Assembly (NCBI GenBank): GCA_964347415.1
Contig: CAYFYJ010000009.1
Span: 1 to 64,000 of the forward strand
Reading direction: 5' to 3'
Length of the DNA stretch: 64,000 nucleotides
Source of the DNA: CAYFYJ01 sp964347415
GTDB lineage: Archaea; Aenigmatarchaeota; Aenigmatarchaeia; CG10238-14
The number at the start of each line of letters is the position of its first letter. Position 1 is the stretch's first letter. A program made the translations under genes and the position numbers. A model generated the notes under the pieces. It ran no database searches. It was not told where the DNA came from and saw only the letters and a list, made by a program, of their open reading frames with translations. Shown piece by piece: positions 17,090-25,361 of the stretch.

Positions 17090-18735
17090 TCTATCATCTT
17101 TCCTTTACCGTATGGTATAATTTTTGTTATTCTTTCTAATTGAACTTTAGTTTTTAATTTCTTTTGTATTTTTTTGGCTATTTCATTGGCTGGTAAATCT
17201 CCTGGGACTACGATAGCATATCTTTTGACTTCGCTTTTAACCATATCTTCAGGACCGAAAATAACTTCATTATCTTTAACCCCGACAACAACTTTAACAG
17301 GAATTCTTCTGATCCAATTCCTTTTGTCGTATATCATGAACGAACCTGTAGGTAAGCCACCCTCTTTTTTGACTTGATCAGGTTTAACATAATAAACATC
17401 CACTGCAGCAATCCCAACCTTCCATGCCTTTGAATAACTCCCACAGAATTCAGCTGCTTCTTTAATGCTTTGTTTAGGAACTTGTTTCTTCTTTAGATTT
17501 TTTATTAACACAAAGGGGGAGCCAGTGATATCAGTATGGAATACTAAATCTGAATCTTTCATGTGTTTTCTTATCAATTGTTCGTTTGTCTGGGCATCCT
17601 TCCCGCCAACGAGTAGAAATCCATCAGAAGACTTTATCCATCTAAACTTATCGTACCATTCCTTTTTCCTTTCTTTAGGCTTTGTTTTTTTGACCTTTAC
17701 TAATTTCTCTTTTTCTAACTCTTTCATGGCTTTGAGCAAACCTTCAATTTTTCTCTTAGCTTTCTTGGCCTTTTCAAAATAAATTTCTGCATTCTTTTGG
17801 ACTGTTTTTTTAGGTTCAACATCTATCGTTAAACCACGAATAGTAATTTTTTTCACGTAGGAATCGAGTTTTTTCTTGACTTCTTCATAATTTTCATACA
17901 GTAATTTTCCAATCTTCCTGTACTCTATTTCTTTTTGTCGCCATTTCTTCAAGGCCTCATCTTGATGTTTTTTAATCTTTTCTAACTTCTCTTTAACTTT
18001 ACCAACTTCCTTTCCGGTTTTAAACTCCTTTTCAAATTCTTTTATTAAACATTCATTGACATCTCTTAATTCCTTGAATTCTAAGTGGATGTGGTCGATG
18101 AAAGAGTATAATCTTGATGTACCAATCTTTTTAGATTTTTTATCGATCTTGAGTTTCTTACAGATTTTCTCGGCCATTTCTCCGCCGAAACCGAAATCTA
18201 CTGCTAAGACTCTAACTGCCTCCTTACTCCTAAAATATTTTTTGAATTCTAGTTGGTTTAATAGAAAGGGATTAACTCTAGGAGGTGGGTACTTGTATAC
18301 AATCTTTGGTTTTATTGTTCTGTCTTTCCATGATCTCATTCTCAAGGCTATGATGATTCTCTTATTTGGCATTTCAGCGAGTATTATATTGCCGTTACCG
18401 AATAACTCTAAGATCAACAAGTGATTTTCAGTCTCTATCTCAACAATTCTGTCAAAGCTGTGCTGCCTTATATCTTGGATGTTTTGACCAGTCAAATATT
18501 TTCTAAGGATTTGTCCTAGGTTTGTTAACAATCCGGCCTCATAACTTTTGTCTGAAATGAAGAACGTTTCATTCGATAAAATGAGATAATTACGTTTTTT
18601 TTGTTTGTAAATTTCAAAACAAAATACATTCTTAGAAATCTGCTTAACTTTCTGAATCTTTGAACTGATCAAATCTTTTTTTAATTTTTCTACTTGAAAT
18701 AAGATCTTCAAACTGTTTATTTCTTTCATATTCAT
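17086..18735 (-). CDS. rqcH: RqcH/Rqc2-type NFACT ribosome-quality-control protein
   Basis: Binds obstructed 50S subunits and, in studied relatives, recruits tRNA to add C-terminal Ala (or Ala/Thr) tails to stalled chains. The NFACT-N domain is at about residues 1-220 (VKQISKNVFCFEIYKQ near the start). A long lysine/glutamate coiled coil spans about 235-370, and the NFACT-R (DUF814) domain at about 375-500 has KSSDGFLLVGGKDAQTNEQL and HTDITGSPFVLIKN. 549 residues. Operon with UMP kinase downstream. Its presence matters here because an unusual release-factor-like gene lies at 41867. Confidence 0.9.
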   Translation of the reverse strand: MNMKEINSLKILFQVEKLKKDLISSKIQKVKQISKNVFCFEIYKQKKRNYLILSNETFFISDKSYEAGLLTNLGQILRKYLTGQNIQDIRQHSFDRIVEIETENHLLILELFGNGNIILAEMPNKRIIIALRMRSWKDRTIKPKIVYKYPPPRVNPFLLNQLEFKKYFRSKEAVRVLAVDFGFGGEMAEKICKKLKIDKKSKKIGTSRLYSFIDHIHLEFKELRDVNECLIKEFEKEFKTGKEVGKVKEKLEKIKKHQDEALKKWRQKEIEYRKIGKLLYENYEEVKKKLDSYVKKITIRGLTIDVEPKKTVQKNAEIYFEKAKKAKRKIEGLLKAMKELEKEKLVKVKKTKPKERKKEWYDKFRWIKSSDGFLLVGGKDAQTNEQLIRKHMKDSDLVFHTDITGSPFVLIKNLKKKQVPKQSIKEAAEFCGSYSKAWKVGIAAVDVYYVKPDQVKKEGGLPTGSFMIYDKRNWIRRIPVKVVVGVKDNEVIFGPEDMVKSEVKRYAIVVPGDLPANEIAKKIQKKLKTKVQLERITKIIPYGKGKMIE

Positions 18736-18779
18736 CTTTTTGAAATAGAAGTAATATAAAAGCTTAATTTACTTTTGAT

Positions 18780-19439
18780 TTAAGTCCGCTGCTCTAGACA
18801 ACCTATATCGAACAAAGTCTCATACATATCTTTGACTCTTGAAGCTAAGCTTTTTTCATATTTACAGCCAGTGGAAACGAATTTAGCTGAAGTGAATAAC
18901 AGGAATACACTTCCTTTTTCCAAAGGGCCTCTTCCCTTAGGTAAATATTCCTCTGTATCTCTAGCAATGAGTCCAGGAAACTGTTCAGGTTCATACATGC
19001 GTCCATATCTAGGGGGTAGATTATAATGAGCCTTTTCAAGATCAATAATACCATAGAAATCGCCAGAAGCAACTATGTTCTGGATGGTGACCTCACGAAC
19101 TCTAAATTTTCTCCTCTCAATATTTTCTAATTCTCTGATAATTCTCCTTATTGCTTTTTTAGCCCCCTCCTCGGATTTAGTACCAGTACAGACCATTTTA
19201 CCTGAGTTAAATATTAATGTGGTGGATCTTGGTGCTATTAAGCGAAATGGTAATCCTGGAAAAATCTCTGGTCTATATCTCAAACCTCTATGATATTGTG
19301 CAATTTTTCTTAAATCTAATCTACTACCGGCTGAAGCTGTAGCCACTACATTTTCTATATTGTATCTGTATGGTCTTTCTAACATAGAATCTATAAAAAT
19401 GGTTAAAAATTTAAATACATTTTTTGTGATTTCTCTCAT
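18780..19439 (-). CDS. tbp: TATA-box binding protein
   Basis: General transcription factor that bends promoter DNA and recruits TFB. Two direct repeats of about 90 residues are visible: the first with NVVATASAGSRLDL, FPGLPFRL and TTLIFNSGKMVCTGTKSEE; the second with NIVASGDFYGIIDLEK, FPGLIAR and GSVFLLFTSAKFVSTGCK. It has 219 residues, with an N-terminal extension of about 25 residues before the first repeat. The start overlaps the scpB stop (ATGA), so TBP is translated from a scpB-tbp operon. Confidence 0.95.
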   Translation of the reverse strand: MREITKNVFKFLTIFIDSMLERPYRYNIENVVATASAGSRLDLRKIAQYHRGLRYRPEIFPGLPFRLIAPRSTTLIFNSGKMVCTGTKSEEGAKKAIRRIIRELENIERRKFRVREVTIQNIVASGDFYGIIDLEKAHYNLPPRYGRMYEPEQFPGLIARDTEEYLPKGRGPLEKGSVFLLFTSAKFVSTGCKYEKSLASRVKDMYETLFDIGCLEQRT

Positions 19440-19942
19440 TGATTAAGATCAGGGCCTTCAGTTTTTAATCTATCTTGTATCTCTTGCAAACTCTTACCAA
19501 AATATCTCTCAAACTCTTTAGTAATGTTGATTTTCTTGGTTCTGCCAGCCTTCTCAGTCTTTATCAACTTTTTCTTTTCTAAACTTTTGATGTAGTTGTA
19601 AGCCTTATTTCCTTGGATCTTTATTATCTCGGACTGTAGGACCGGCTGACGCAAAGCCACAATGCTCAAAGTTCTTAATGCTCCCTTAGAAATATCGGCA
19701 TAAGTAGTTAAACCAGCAACGCTCTCCAGGAATTGGTCCTTGACTTGGAATTGGTAGCCTTCTGGAGTTAAAGCCAAAATTATTCCTCGAGAAGCTGCAT
19801 CAAACTCTTTTTTTATTTCGTCCAATATTTTCTTTATTTCTTTTGTTGAAGTTATCCCAGAAATCTTCGAGAGTGCACTCACCTTAACAGGATTCTCTGA
19901 GACGAACAATGCCGCTTCTATCAGAGCTTTCTTGTCTTTCAA
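19436..19942 (-). CDS. scpB: segregation and condensation protein B (ScpB)
   Basis: Winged-helix partner of the ScpA kleisin in SMC condensin complexes that organise the chromosome. The sequence begins LIEAALFVSENPVKVSALSK and contains the ADISKGALRTLSIVALRQPV winged-helix segment typical of ScpB. The start is TTG at 19942, preceded on the minus strand by AAAGGTG, a strong ribosome binding site. No scpA or smc is in the window. Its stop overlaps tbp. Confidence 0.88.
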   Translation of the reverse strand: MKDKKALIEAALFVSENPVKVSALSKISGITSTKEIKKILDEIKKEFDAASRGIILALTPEGYQFQVKDQFLESVAGLTTYADISKGALRTLSIVALRQPVLQSEIIKIQGNKAYNYIKSLEKKKLIKTEKAGRTKKINITKEFERYFGKSLQEIQDRLKTEGPDLNQ

Positions 19943-20031
19943 TTGAACACCTTTAATATATTATTGACATTCATTTTTATAAGGTGTTACTAAATTTAAA
20001 CTCACAAGATAAAAATTATTAAGATGGTAGA

Positions 20032-21312
20032 ATGCTCGACATAAAACTCATTAGGGAACATCCAGAAACCGTAAAGAAAAACTTGAAGAAGAGAAAAGAA
20101 GATGATAAAATAAAATGGGTAGAAGACCTTCTAAAACATGATAAAAGATGGCGAGAATTAATCCAAAAAACCAATGACCTCAGAAGAAAGAGAAACGTAA
20201 TAACTCAAGAAATAGCACAACTCATGAAAAAGAAGAAAGACGTTAAAACTAAGATGAAAGAAGTTAAAGCGATACCAGGACAGATAAAGAAACTAGAAGC
20301 TCAAGCTAACGATTACGGGAAAAAAGCTAAGACGATTCTGATGAAGCTTCCCAACATTTTACATGAATCAGTTCCTTACGGAAAAGATGAGAACGATAAT
20401 GTTGTTATAAGAACTTGGGGTAAACCTCCGAAGTTTTATTTCAAACCAAAAAACCATATGGAAATAGCTCTTGACTTGGGATTAATAGATGCTGAAAGGG
20501 CTGCTAAAATAGCTGGAGCAGGATTCTATTACTTTAAAAAGGAGTTGGTTCTTCTAGATCTAGCCATACAAAGGTTTGCTATCAAACACTTGATGAAAAA
20601 GGGTTATACTTTGATAGAACCTCCTTTCATGATCAGAAAGAAACCTTATGAAGGTGTAACAGACTTATCCGATTTCGAATTAGTAACATACAGAGTCGAA
20701 GGTGAAGATCTTTTCTTAATAGCCACATCAGAACATCCTATGGCTGCTATGTTTATGGACGAAATTTTAAACAAACAAGATTTACCGATAAAATTCGTTG
20801 GAGTCAGTCCTTGTTTTAGGAAAGAAATAGGAACTCATGGGAAATACACTAAAGGATTGTTCAGGATGCATCAATTCAATAAGGTTGAGCAATTCATTTT
20901 CTGTCTACCCGAACAATCCTGGAAATTACATGAAGAACTGCAAAAAAATTGTGAAGAACTCTATCAAGCTTTAGGTCTACATTACAGAGTCGTTAATGTC
21001 TGTACTGGTGACATAGGAACTATAGCTGCGAAGAAATTCGATACTGAAGTTTGGATGGCAGATGAAAAATTTAGAGAAGTTGGTTCTAATTCTAATTGTA
21101 CAGACTATCAGGCGAGGAGGTTGAATACAAGATTCAGGGAAAAGGAAGGTCAAGCGCCTATAGAATTTGTCCACACTTTGAACAATACTGCTTTGGCTAC
21201 GAGTAGGACTATGATGGCTATCTTAGAGCAATTCCAACAAAAGGACGGTTCTGTTATTATTCCGGAAGTCTTGAAACCGTTCATGAATGGAGTTGAAAAA
21301 TTAGAGAAATAG
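20032..21312 (+). CDS. serS: seryl-tRNA synthetase (class II)
   Basis: Charges tRNA-Ser with serine; a tRNA-Ser gene with an intron lies at 54429. The N-terminal coiled-coil arm that grips the long variable arm of tRNA-Ser spans about residues 30-100. The class II core has motif 2 around FRKEIGTHGKYTKGLFRMHQ (about 262-281) and motif 3 near NNTALATSRTMMAILEQ (about 382-400). At 426 residues this is the common bacterial/archaeal SerRS, not the rare methanogen type. The start is ATG after the weak AAGATGGTAG; the scpB promoter is divergent. Confidence 0.96.
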   Translation: MLDIKLIREHPETVKKNLKKRKEDDKIKWVEDLLKHDKRWRELIQKTNDLRRKRNVITQEIAQLMKKKKDVKTKMKEVKAIPGQIKKLEAQANDYGKKAKTILMKLPNILHESVPYGKDENDNVVIRTWGKPPKFYFKPKNHMEIALDLGLIDAERAAKIAGAGFYYFKKELVLLDLAIQRFAIKHLMKKGYTLIEPPFMIRKKPYEGVTDLSDFELVTYRVEGEDLFLIATSEHPMAAMFMDEILNKQDLPIKFVGVSPCFRKEIGTHGKYTKGLFRMHQFNKVEQFIFCLPEQSWKLHEELQKNCEELYQALGLHYRVVNVCTGDIGTIAAKKFDTEVWMADEKFREVGSNSNCTDYQARRLNTRFREKEGQAPIEFVHTLNNTALATSRTMMAILEQFQQKDGSVIIPEVLKPFMNGVEKLEK

Positions 21313-21318
21313 AATTTC

Positions 21319-22173
21319 TTAAACAAAAAGATCCATCAAAAACATAATTCCATCCCCGAAAACCAGGGTAAATATTAATGCTATAGGAAATGCAGGGGCA
21401 AACCGAACCCCTTCTTTAATCCAAATGTATTTTTTACCAGATTTCTTTATTTTTCTTATTTCTTTTTCAGTTATTCCTTCCCATACCTTGTAATAGTCAG
21501 GTACGTCCCCTACTTTCAGTTTAGAGACAGGAATCTTCTTCTTAAAACCAATATTCTCAACGGCTTTAACAAACTTCCAAAGAATGTAAAGTCCAGCACT
21601 CGCTAATCCAATAGTTACCACTAGAATCGTGAATTCCTTTAAAGGCAAGAACTCAAAATATCTTGCGGATAACAGACCCATTAATATAACAGACGCAATC
21701 AAAGCAGAATTGTATACCAAAATCATCCTGGCGTTGGCTTTCAAATCTTTGAAAAAAGAACTCCATATTCTTTTATTGGTGACGGATAGTGCAAACGCGT
21801 AAACTATCATGTAGATTGCTCCGATTAAAAACACGTTGAAGAATAAACCGATTGAGAACGGGAGGATTAATTTTGCTGATTGGTATGTCGGAACTAAAAA
21901 ACCAAGAGCAGATAATATTTTTGCGTCACCACCTCCCCACTGCCCGAGATAGTACATTACAAAACCAAAGCCAAGAAATCCTAGTCCAGCAATCATAGAA
22001 TAAACAAAAGGCCAATAACTCCAAGTAAGATAGGATGCAATGATATTTCCTATGATACCGATAGCGATCATGACGTAAGGAATTTTGTCAGGAATTTCAG
22101 TTGTTTTCAAATCAAAAAACCCAGCAGCAGCAGAACCAATGAATGCTACAAGAAAAAGTAATATCTCAAGCAT
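21319..22173 (-). CDS. type IV prepilin/preflagellin peptidase (A24 family)
   Basis: Membrane aspartyl protease that cleaves class III signal peptides of archaeal pilins or archaellins. The two catalytic Asp sites are visible: Asp near residue 22 in GFFDLKTTEIPDKIPY and the GxGD-type motif WGGGDAKILSALG at about residues 80-90. Roughly six hydrophobic segments. The C-terminal portion (about 205-260, KVGDVPDYYKVWEGI) is a cytoplasmic domain seen in archaeal FlaK/PibD-like proteins. It lies directly after S14, where S8 would normally be. Confidence 0.85.
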   Translation of the reverse strand: MLEILLFLVAFIGSAAAGFFDLKTTEIPDKIPYVMIAIGIIGNIIASYLTWSYWPFVYSMIAGLGFLGFGFVMYYLGQWGGGDAKILSALGFLVPTYQSAKLILPFSIGLFFNVFLIGAIYMIVYAFALSVTNKRIWSSFFKDLKANARMILVYNSALIASVILMGLLSARYFEFLPLKEFTILVVTIGLASAGLYILWKFVKAVENIGFKKKIPVSKLKVGDVPDYYKVWEGITEKEIRKIKKSGKKYIWIKEGVRFAPAFPIALIFTLVFGDGIMFLMDLFV

Positions 22174-22202
22174 AATATATTCTTGAATTAAAAGAATATT
22201 AA

Positions 22203-22346
22203 TTAGCTGTATTTTTTAAATCCCATCTTTTTAGCTGTTTCTCTCCAACACTGCCTGCAATAGTTCAATCCATATTTTCTTATAACACCACCATGTCTGC
22301 CGCATTTCCTGCATTTCAGTGCTCCTTTACCGAATTTTCTCTTCAT
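22203..22346 (-). CDS. rps14: 30S ribosomal protein S14, zinc-binding (uS14)
   Basis: 47-residue protein of the 30S head. Reading the minus strand from the ATG complementary to 22344-22346 gives MKRKFGKGALKCRKCGRHGG and ends TAKKMGFKKYS. Four zinc ligands are in two CxxC pairs (CRKC and CRQC). The length is exactly that of archaeal S14. Its start overlaps the stop of the 61-residue ORF by four bases. It is the last ribosomal gene in this cluster; S8 and L6 do not follow. Confidence 0.95.
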   Translation of the reverse strand: MKRKFGKGALKCRKCGRHGGVIRKYGLNYCRQCWRETAKKMGFKKYS

Positions 22347-22528
22347 CCCCCAACATCACCAAATATTTCTAGAATATGAACATCATCTTCGAAAACTTTG
22401 GTTGCCATTTCTCTAAAAACTTTCCCATAGACTTTTTTCATATTGTTCTCTAACAGAGATTTCTTAAAAATCACACCAGTCAACTTAGTCGTCATCTCGT
22501 AAACCCAAAGTTCATCATCCAACCACAT
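22343..22528 (-). CDS. small conserved-position ORF between L5 and S14
   Basis: 61-residue ORF (start MWLDDELWVYEMTTKLTGVI, end EIFGDVGG), not recognised. It overlaps L5 by 14 bases upstream and S14 by four bases downstream, filling the gap without slack, as a genuine operon member would. Its composition (mixed amphipathic, acidic end) is protein-like. In most archaea S14 follows L5 directly, so this would be an extra gene. No start motif beyond the ATG is visible because the start lies inside L5. Confidence 0.55.
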   Translation of the reverse strand: MWLDDELWVYEMTTKLTGVIFKKSLLENNMKKVYGKVFREMATKVFEDDVHILEIFGDVGG

Positions 22529-23009
22529 TCACCCCAAATCTATTTTTTAACCATTCGATAGTTTCGGTTTTTGTTATTAAATGTTTTTTACTGATTTTTG
22601 ACTTTTTATTCTTTCGCTTTTTTACTCTATAACCAGGTCTCTCTAAAGTAACACAAACATCCATACCTATAATTCCGACATCAGGATCATAATTGGCTTT
22701 TGGAAGGTCTATGTATTCTTTTATGCCGATAGAGAAATTATCACCGCTGATCTGTTTCTCTTTTAACTCATTATCCGCGGCCTGTAAGGCATCTTTCAAG
22801 AAGTTAATGGCTTTATCCTTTCTTAAGGTGACTTTAACGCCTATCGCTTTTTTCTGTGCCATTCCAAAAGTGGTTCTTCTTTTTGTTCGAGTTATTAATG
22901 GTTTTTGACCAGTAAGACTTTGTAAAAGTTTTTGAGCTCTTTTTAATTTATCCTGATCACTACCACAACCTATATTCAACGTAACTTTTTCAATTCTTAT
23001 TTCCCGCAT
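22515..23009 (-). CDS. rpl5: 50S ribosomal protein L5 (uL5)
   Basis: Binds 5S rRNA and contacts the P-site tRNA. MREIRIEKVTLNIGCGSDQD and ITRTKRRTTFGMAQKKAIGV are diagnostic, followed by IGMDVCVTLERPGYRVK. The ATG at 23009 is chosen because AAGGAG precedes it at normal spacing. An in-frame ATG five codons upstream (23024) overlaps the S4e stop as ATGA and is the alternative. About 164 residues, normal for archaea. Confidence 0.95.
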   Translation of the reverse strand: MREIRIEKVTLNIGCGSDQDKLKRAQKLLQSLTGQKPLITRTKRRTTFGMAQKKAIGVKVTLRKDKAINFLKDALQAADNELKEKQISGDNFSIGIKEYIDLPKANYDPDVGIIGMDVCVTLERPGYRVKKRKNKKSKISKKHLITKTETIEWLKNRFGVNVVG

Positions 23010-23020
23010 AGGATTCTCCT

Positions 23021-23725
23021 TCATGCACTCACTTTAATCTCAGGTTTGTTTTTCCCTACGACAAAAACATAATCCATTATAGCTTCAAATTCTTTTTCTT
23101 TTGTTGTGCAGATAATCTTGTTCGGTTCTCTTGTTCTCTTTATTATGATCTCTTTTATTTTTGCTACCGTTCCTCTGTTCTGGCCACCTACTATGATAGA
23201 CAACATGTCTTTATCCATTTTCAGATGATCGACGATCTTCTGTGATGGTAATTCTATTAAAACAGTGTCACCAGTTTTGAAGACCTTTTTATCAGAAAGG
23301 ATATTCTTTCCGTCATGCAAGTTCAATTGAAGCTTTCCACCCTTAACCACGGATTTTCCATTTATTCTACAGGGCTTGAGTTTAGATTCTTGTTTGCTCG
23401 TTTCTATCAAATCAAACCCTGCTTTAGAAGGAACAAGCCTATACTGTTTATCTAACTTGGGAATATCTATTATATCAAATAATCCGACAGGATATTTATG
23501 ATCTCTTCTCGGTTTTCCATCAACGAATATTTCTTTTGTTTTAATTATCTTTTTAGCATCAGAAGCAGTATCCACTAATTTTATGATATCTCTAACGATG
23601 ATCAGGAGTGGAATAGATTCGAATTTTTTATGAGGACCTGGTCTTGGTGCCACTACCCATTTTCTTTTTTTTGGTGGCATTCTCCAAAACTTTGGAACTA
23701 GCAGTCTTTTCAGATGTTTTTTCAT
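23021..23725 (-). CDS. rps4e: 30S ribosomal protein S4e (eS4)
   Basis: Archaeal/eukaryotic small-subunit protein with an S4-like RNA-binding domain and a KOW segment. It starts MKKHLKRLLVPKFWRMPPKK, the family N-terminus, and has PRPGPHKKFESIPLLIIVRD and VDGKPRRDHKYPVGLFD further on. 234 residues. Its first 98 bases are also the last 98 bases of L24 read in another frame. Both proteins have their expected sequences, so this is real dual coding. Confidence 0.95.
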   Translation of the reverse strand: MKKHLKRLLVPKFWRMPPKKRKWVVAPRPGPHKKFESIPLLIIVRDIIKLVDTASDAKKIIKTKEIFVDGKPRRDHKYPVGLFDIIDIPKLDKQYRLVPSKAGFDLIETSKQESKLKPCRINGKSVVKGGKLQLNLHDGKNILSDKKVFKTGDTVLIELPSQKIVDHLKMDKDMLSIIVGGQNRGTVAKIKEIIIKRTREPNKIICTTKEKEFEAIMDYVFVVGKNKPEIKVSA

Positions 23726-24119
23726 GTTTTTCCTCCTTCTTTACACTACGAGTTAAAGCTTTTATTCTTTTTTTATCCTCGAGGTTTAAATTGATAATTT
23801 TTAAGTTACTGGGATGTATTGGGACTTGGATTTCTGAACCATCGACTTTCTTTCTAGTTATTCCGTCTATGTAAATTTTTATTTTATTCAGATCGACCCT
23901 CGATATTTTTCCAGTTTTTTTCTTGAATTTGCCTTTCATGATTTGGATTTCATCCCCCTTCCTCACAGGAAATGCTCTTTTCTTATATTTTTCTCTCAAT
24001 TCTTTCGATAGATGGGCGGAAAGAAACTTGTGTCTGACGTGTAGTGGAGCGTGATAAACGTACTTTCTTTGTTTTCTTGGTTTTTTTGAAGATTTCCAAT
24101 GTTTTGACCAGAATTTCAT
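23628..24119 (-). CDS. rpl24: 50S ribosomal protein L24 (uL24) with extended C-terminus
   Basis: Early-assembly large-subunit protein. The archaeal L24 core is clear: APLHVRHKFLSAHLSKELRE, the KOW motif RKGDEIQIMKGKFKKKTGKI and VPIHPSNLKIINLNLEDKKR. Archaeal L24 commonly ends soon after this last motif, near 120 residues. Here the frame continues with a Lys/Ser/Thr/Glu-rich tail of about 40 residues (to residue 163), most of which overlaps S4e. The tail may be low-constraint sequence resulting from loss of the original stop codon. Starts four bases inside the NUDIX stop. Confidence 0.93.
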   Translation of the reverse strand: MKFWSKHWKSSKKPRKQRKYVYHAPLHVRHKFLSAHLSKELREKYKKRAFPVRKGDEIQIMKGKFKKKTGKISRVDLNKIKIYIDGITRKKVDGSEIQVPIHPSNLKIINLNLEDKKRIKALTRSVKKEEKHEKTSEKTASSKVLENATKKKKMGSGTKTRSS

Positions 24120-24628
24120 TCTACCACTCTCACTAATTTTAGGTCGTTTCCAGATTCCTTCATCACGAATTCTTTGTAGGCTGGTTGATCTGAATTGAAA
24201 TTGTTGAGCATTATCACGTCGGACGGTATCATGGTTTTCTTATCTTCCTCATTTATTGGAAAACTGAACCATCTGAATTTTTCGACATCAGTATCCTCAA
24301 CTTTTTCGAGTCTTTCTTTAGTTTCATCCAAATCAACTTTGACAACTATGAAGAGTAAATGATGTTTTATATTATCTTTCTCATCTAAGATCATTTCAGA
24401 ATACATTCCATTGATTTTTGGGTTCTTTACAGCAAAGCCAGTTTCTTCCATAACTTCTTGAATCGCCACATCCCTTATTTCTTTTCCGAACGTCTGTCTG
24501 CCTCCTATGAGTCCCCAATGACCCGATAATGGTTCTCGCTTTCTCTTCACTAACAAAACCTTATTTTCGTTCAAAACTCCAATCAAACAGACTGTTAAAG
24601 GATTTTTTTCTTTGTACATATCTAACAT
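24116..24628 (-). CDS. NUDIX hydrolase inserted in ribosomal operon
   Basis: Hydrolase of nucleoside diphosphates linked to another moiety, such as oxidised or odd nucleotides, capped RNA or ADP-ribose. The Nudix signature is near residues 42-65: GGRQTFGKEIRDVAIQEVME then ETGF. The catalytic EVMEE glutamates are present, but the conserved Arg before them is Gln and the first Glu position is shifted or Lys. 170 residues. It sits between L14 and L24, abutting L14 (stop at 24629) and overlapping L24 by four bases, so it is transcribed with ribosomal proteins. Substrate cannot be told. Confidence 0.88.
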   Translation of the reverse strand: MLDMYKEKNPLTVCLIGVLNENKVLLVKRKREPLSGHWGLIGGRQTFGKEIRDVAIQEVMEETGFAVKNPKINGMYSEMILDEKDNIKHHLLFIVVKVDLDETKERLEKVEDTDVEKFRWFSFPINEEDKKTMIPSDVIMLNNFNSDQPAYKEFVMKESGNDLKLVRVVE

Positions 24629-25027
24629 TTAAACCACCACGCTAGCGATCTTACCGATTGAAAGAAACCTATCGACGACTTCTTTTGCCATCGGTCCTTT
24701 TACCTGGGAACCTACTGGCTCATTTTTTTCATTGATCATAATGGCAGCATTATCCTCAAATTTAATCCTTAGACCGTTAGTTCTCCTGTATTCTTTTTTC
24801 TGCCTTATTATAACAGCTCTGACCACTTGTTTTCTCCACTTCACTGTCCCTTCTTTAACAGTACATTTAACTACATCTGCCACACCAGCAGAAGGTTTTC
24901 TCCTTCTTACACCTTTGTAACCAAAAACTGAAATTAATTGCATTTTCTTGGCTCCAGTATTGTCTGCACAAACGATGTATGCCCCGACCGGAATGGCTTT
25001 AGTAATTCTTGCTTTTATCGCTTTCAT
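24629..25027 (-). CDS. rpl14: 50S ribosomal protein L14 (uL14)
   Basis: Interface protein of the large subunit that also contacts initiation factors. ITKAIPVGAYIVCADNTGAK, the VKCTVKEGTVKWRKQVVRAV segment and GPMAKEVVDRF at the end are archaeal L14. 132 residues. Its ATG directly follows the S17 stop (S17 ends at 25028), in the usual S17-L14 order. Confidence 0.96.
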   Translation of the reverse strand: MKAIKARITKAIPVGAYIVCADNTGAKKMQLISVFGYKGVRRRKPSAGVADVVKCTVKEGTVKWRKQVVRAVIIRQKKEYRRTNGLRIKFEDNAAIMINEKNEPVGSQVKGPMAKEVVDRFLSIGKIASVVV

Positions 25028-25360
25028 CTAACTCATCTTCTCTATAACTACAAAATGTTTCGTCTTACTCAAGGGTCTACATTCGGCTATCTTAACCTTA
25101 TCGCCTTTTTTAGCATTAATACAGACAGGATTATGGGCAGGTGTTCGGCTTCTCCTTCTCTCATACCTGTCGTACTTAGGAACAAAATGAAGATAGTCTC
25201 TTTCGACTACAACAGTATCAGACATTTTGCTGGAAACAACATTACCTTCAATAATCTTACCCCTAACTGGAAGTTTTCCATGGAACGGACAGTTTGGATC
25301 ATCACATTCCTTTTCAGGTTGTTTAACATCATAACCTATGTCCTTGACTTTTTTTTTCAT
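25028..25360 (-). CDS. rps17: 30S ribosomal protein S17 (uS17)
   Basis: 16S rRNA-binding OB-fold protein. The core VSSKMSDTVVVERDYLHFVP and RRRSRTPAHNPVCINAKKGD is characteristic. The N-terminal CDDPNCPFHGKLPVRGKI, with two Cys, is the archaeal extension. 110 residues. Positioned between RNase P p29 and L14, as in most archaea. Confidence 0.96.
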   Translation of the reverse strand: MKKKVKDIGYDVKQPEKECDDPNCPFHGKLPVRGKIIEGNVVSSKMSDTVVVERDYLHFVPKYDRYERRRSRTPAHNPVCINAKKGDKVKIAECRPLSKTKHFVVIEKMS

Positions 25361-25361
25361 T

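Noticed and set aside
19946..19988. Inverted repeat AACACCTT/AAGGTGTT between scpB and serS.
   Set aside because: The left arm is the ribosome binding site of scpB on the minus strand; the other arm is a GGTG-type sequence by itself. A chance pairing is more likely than an operator.
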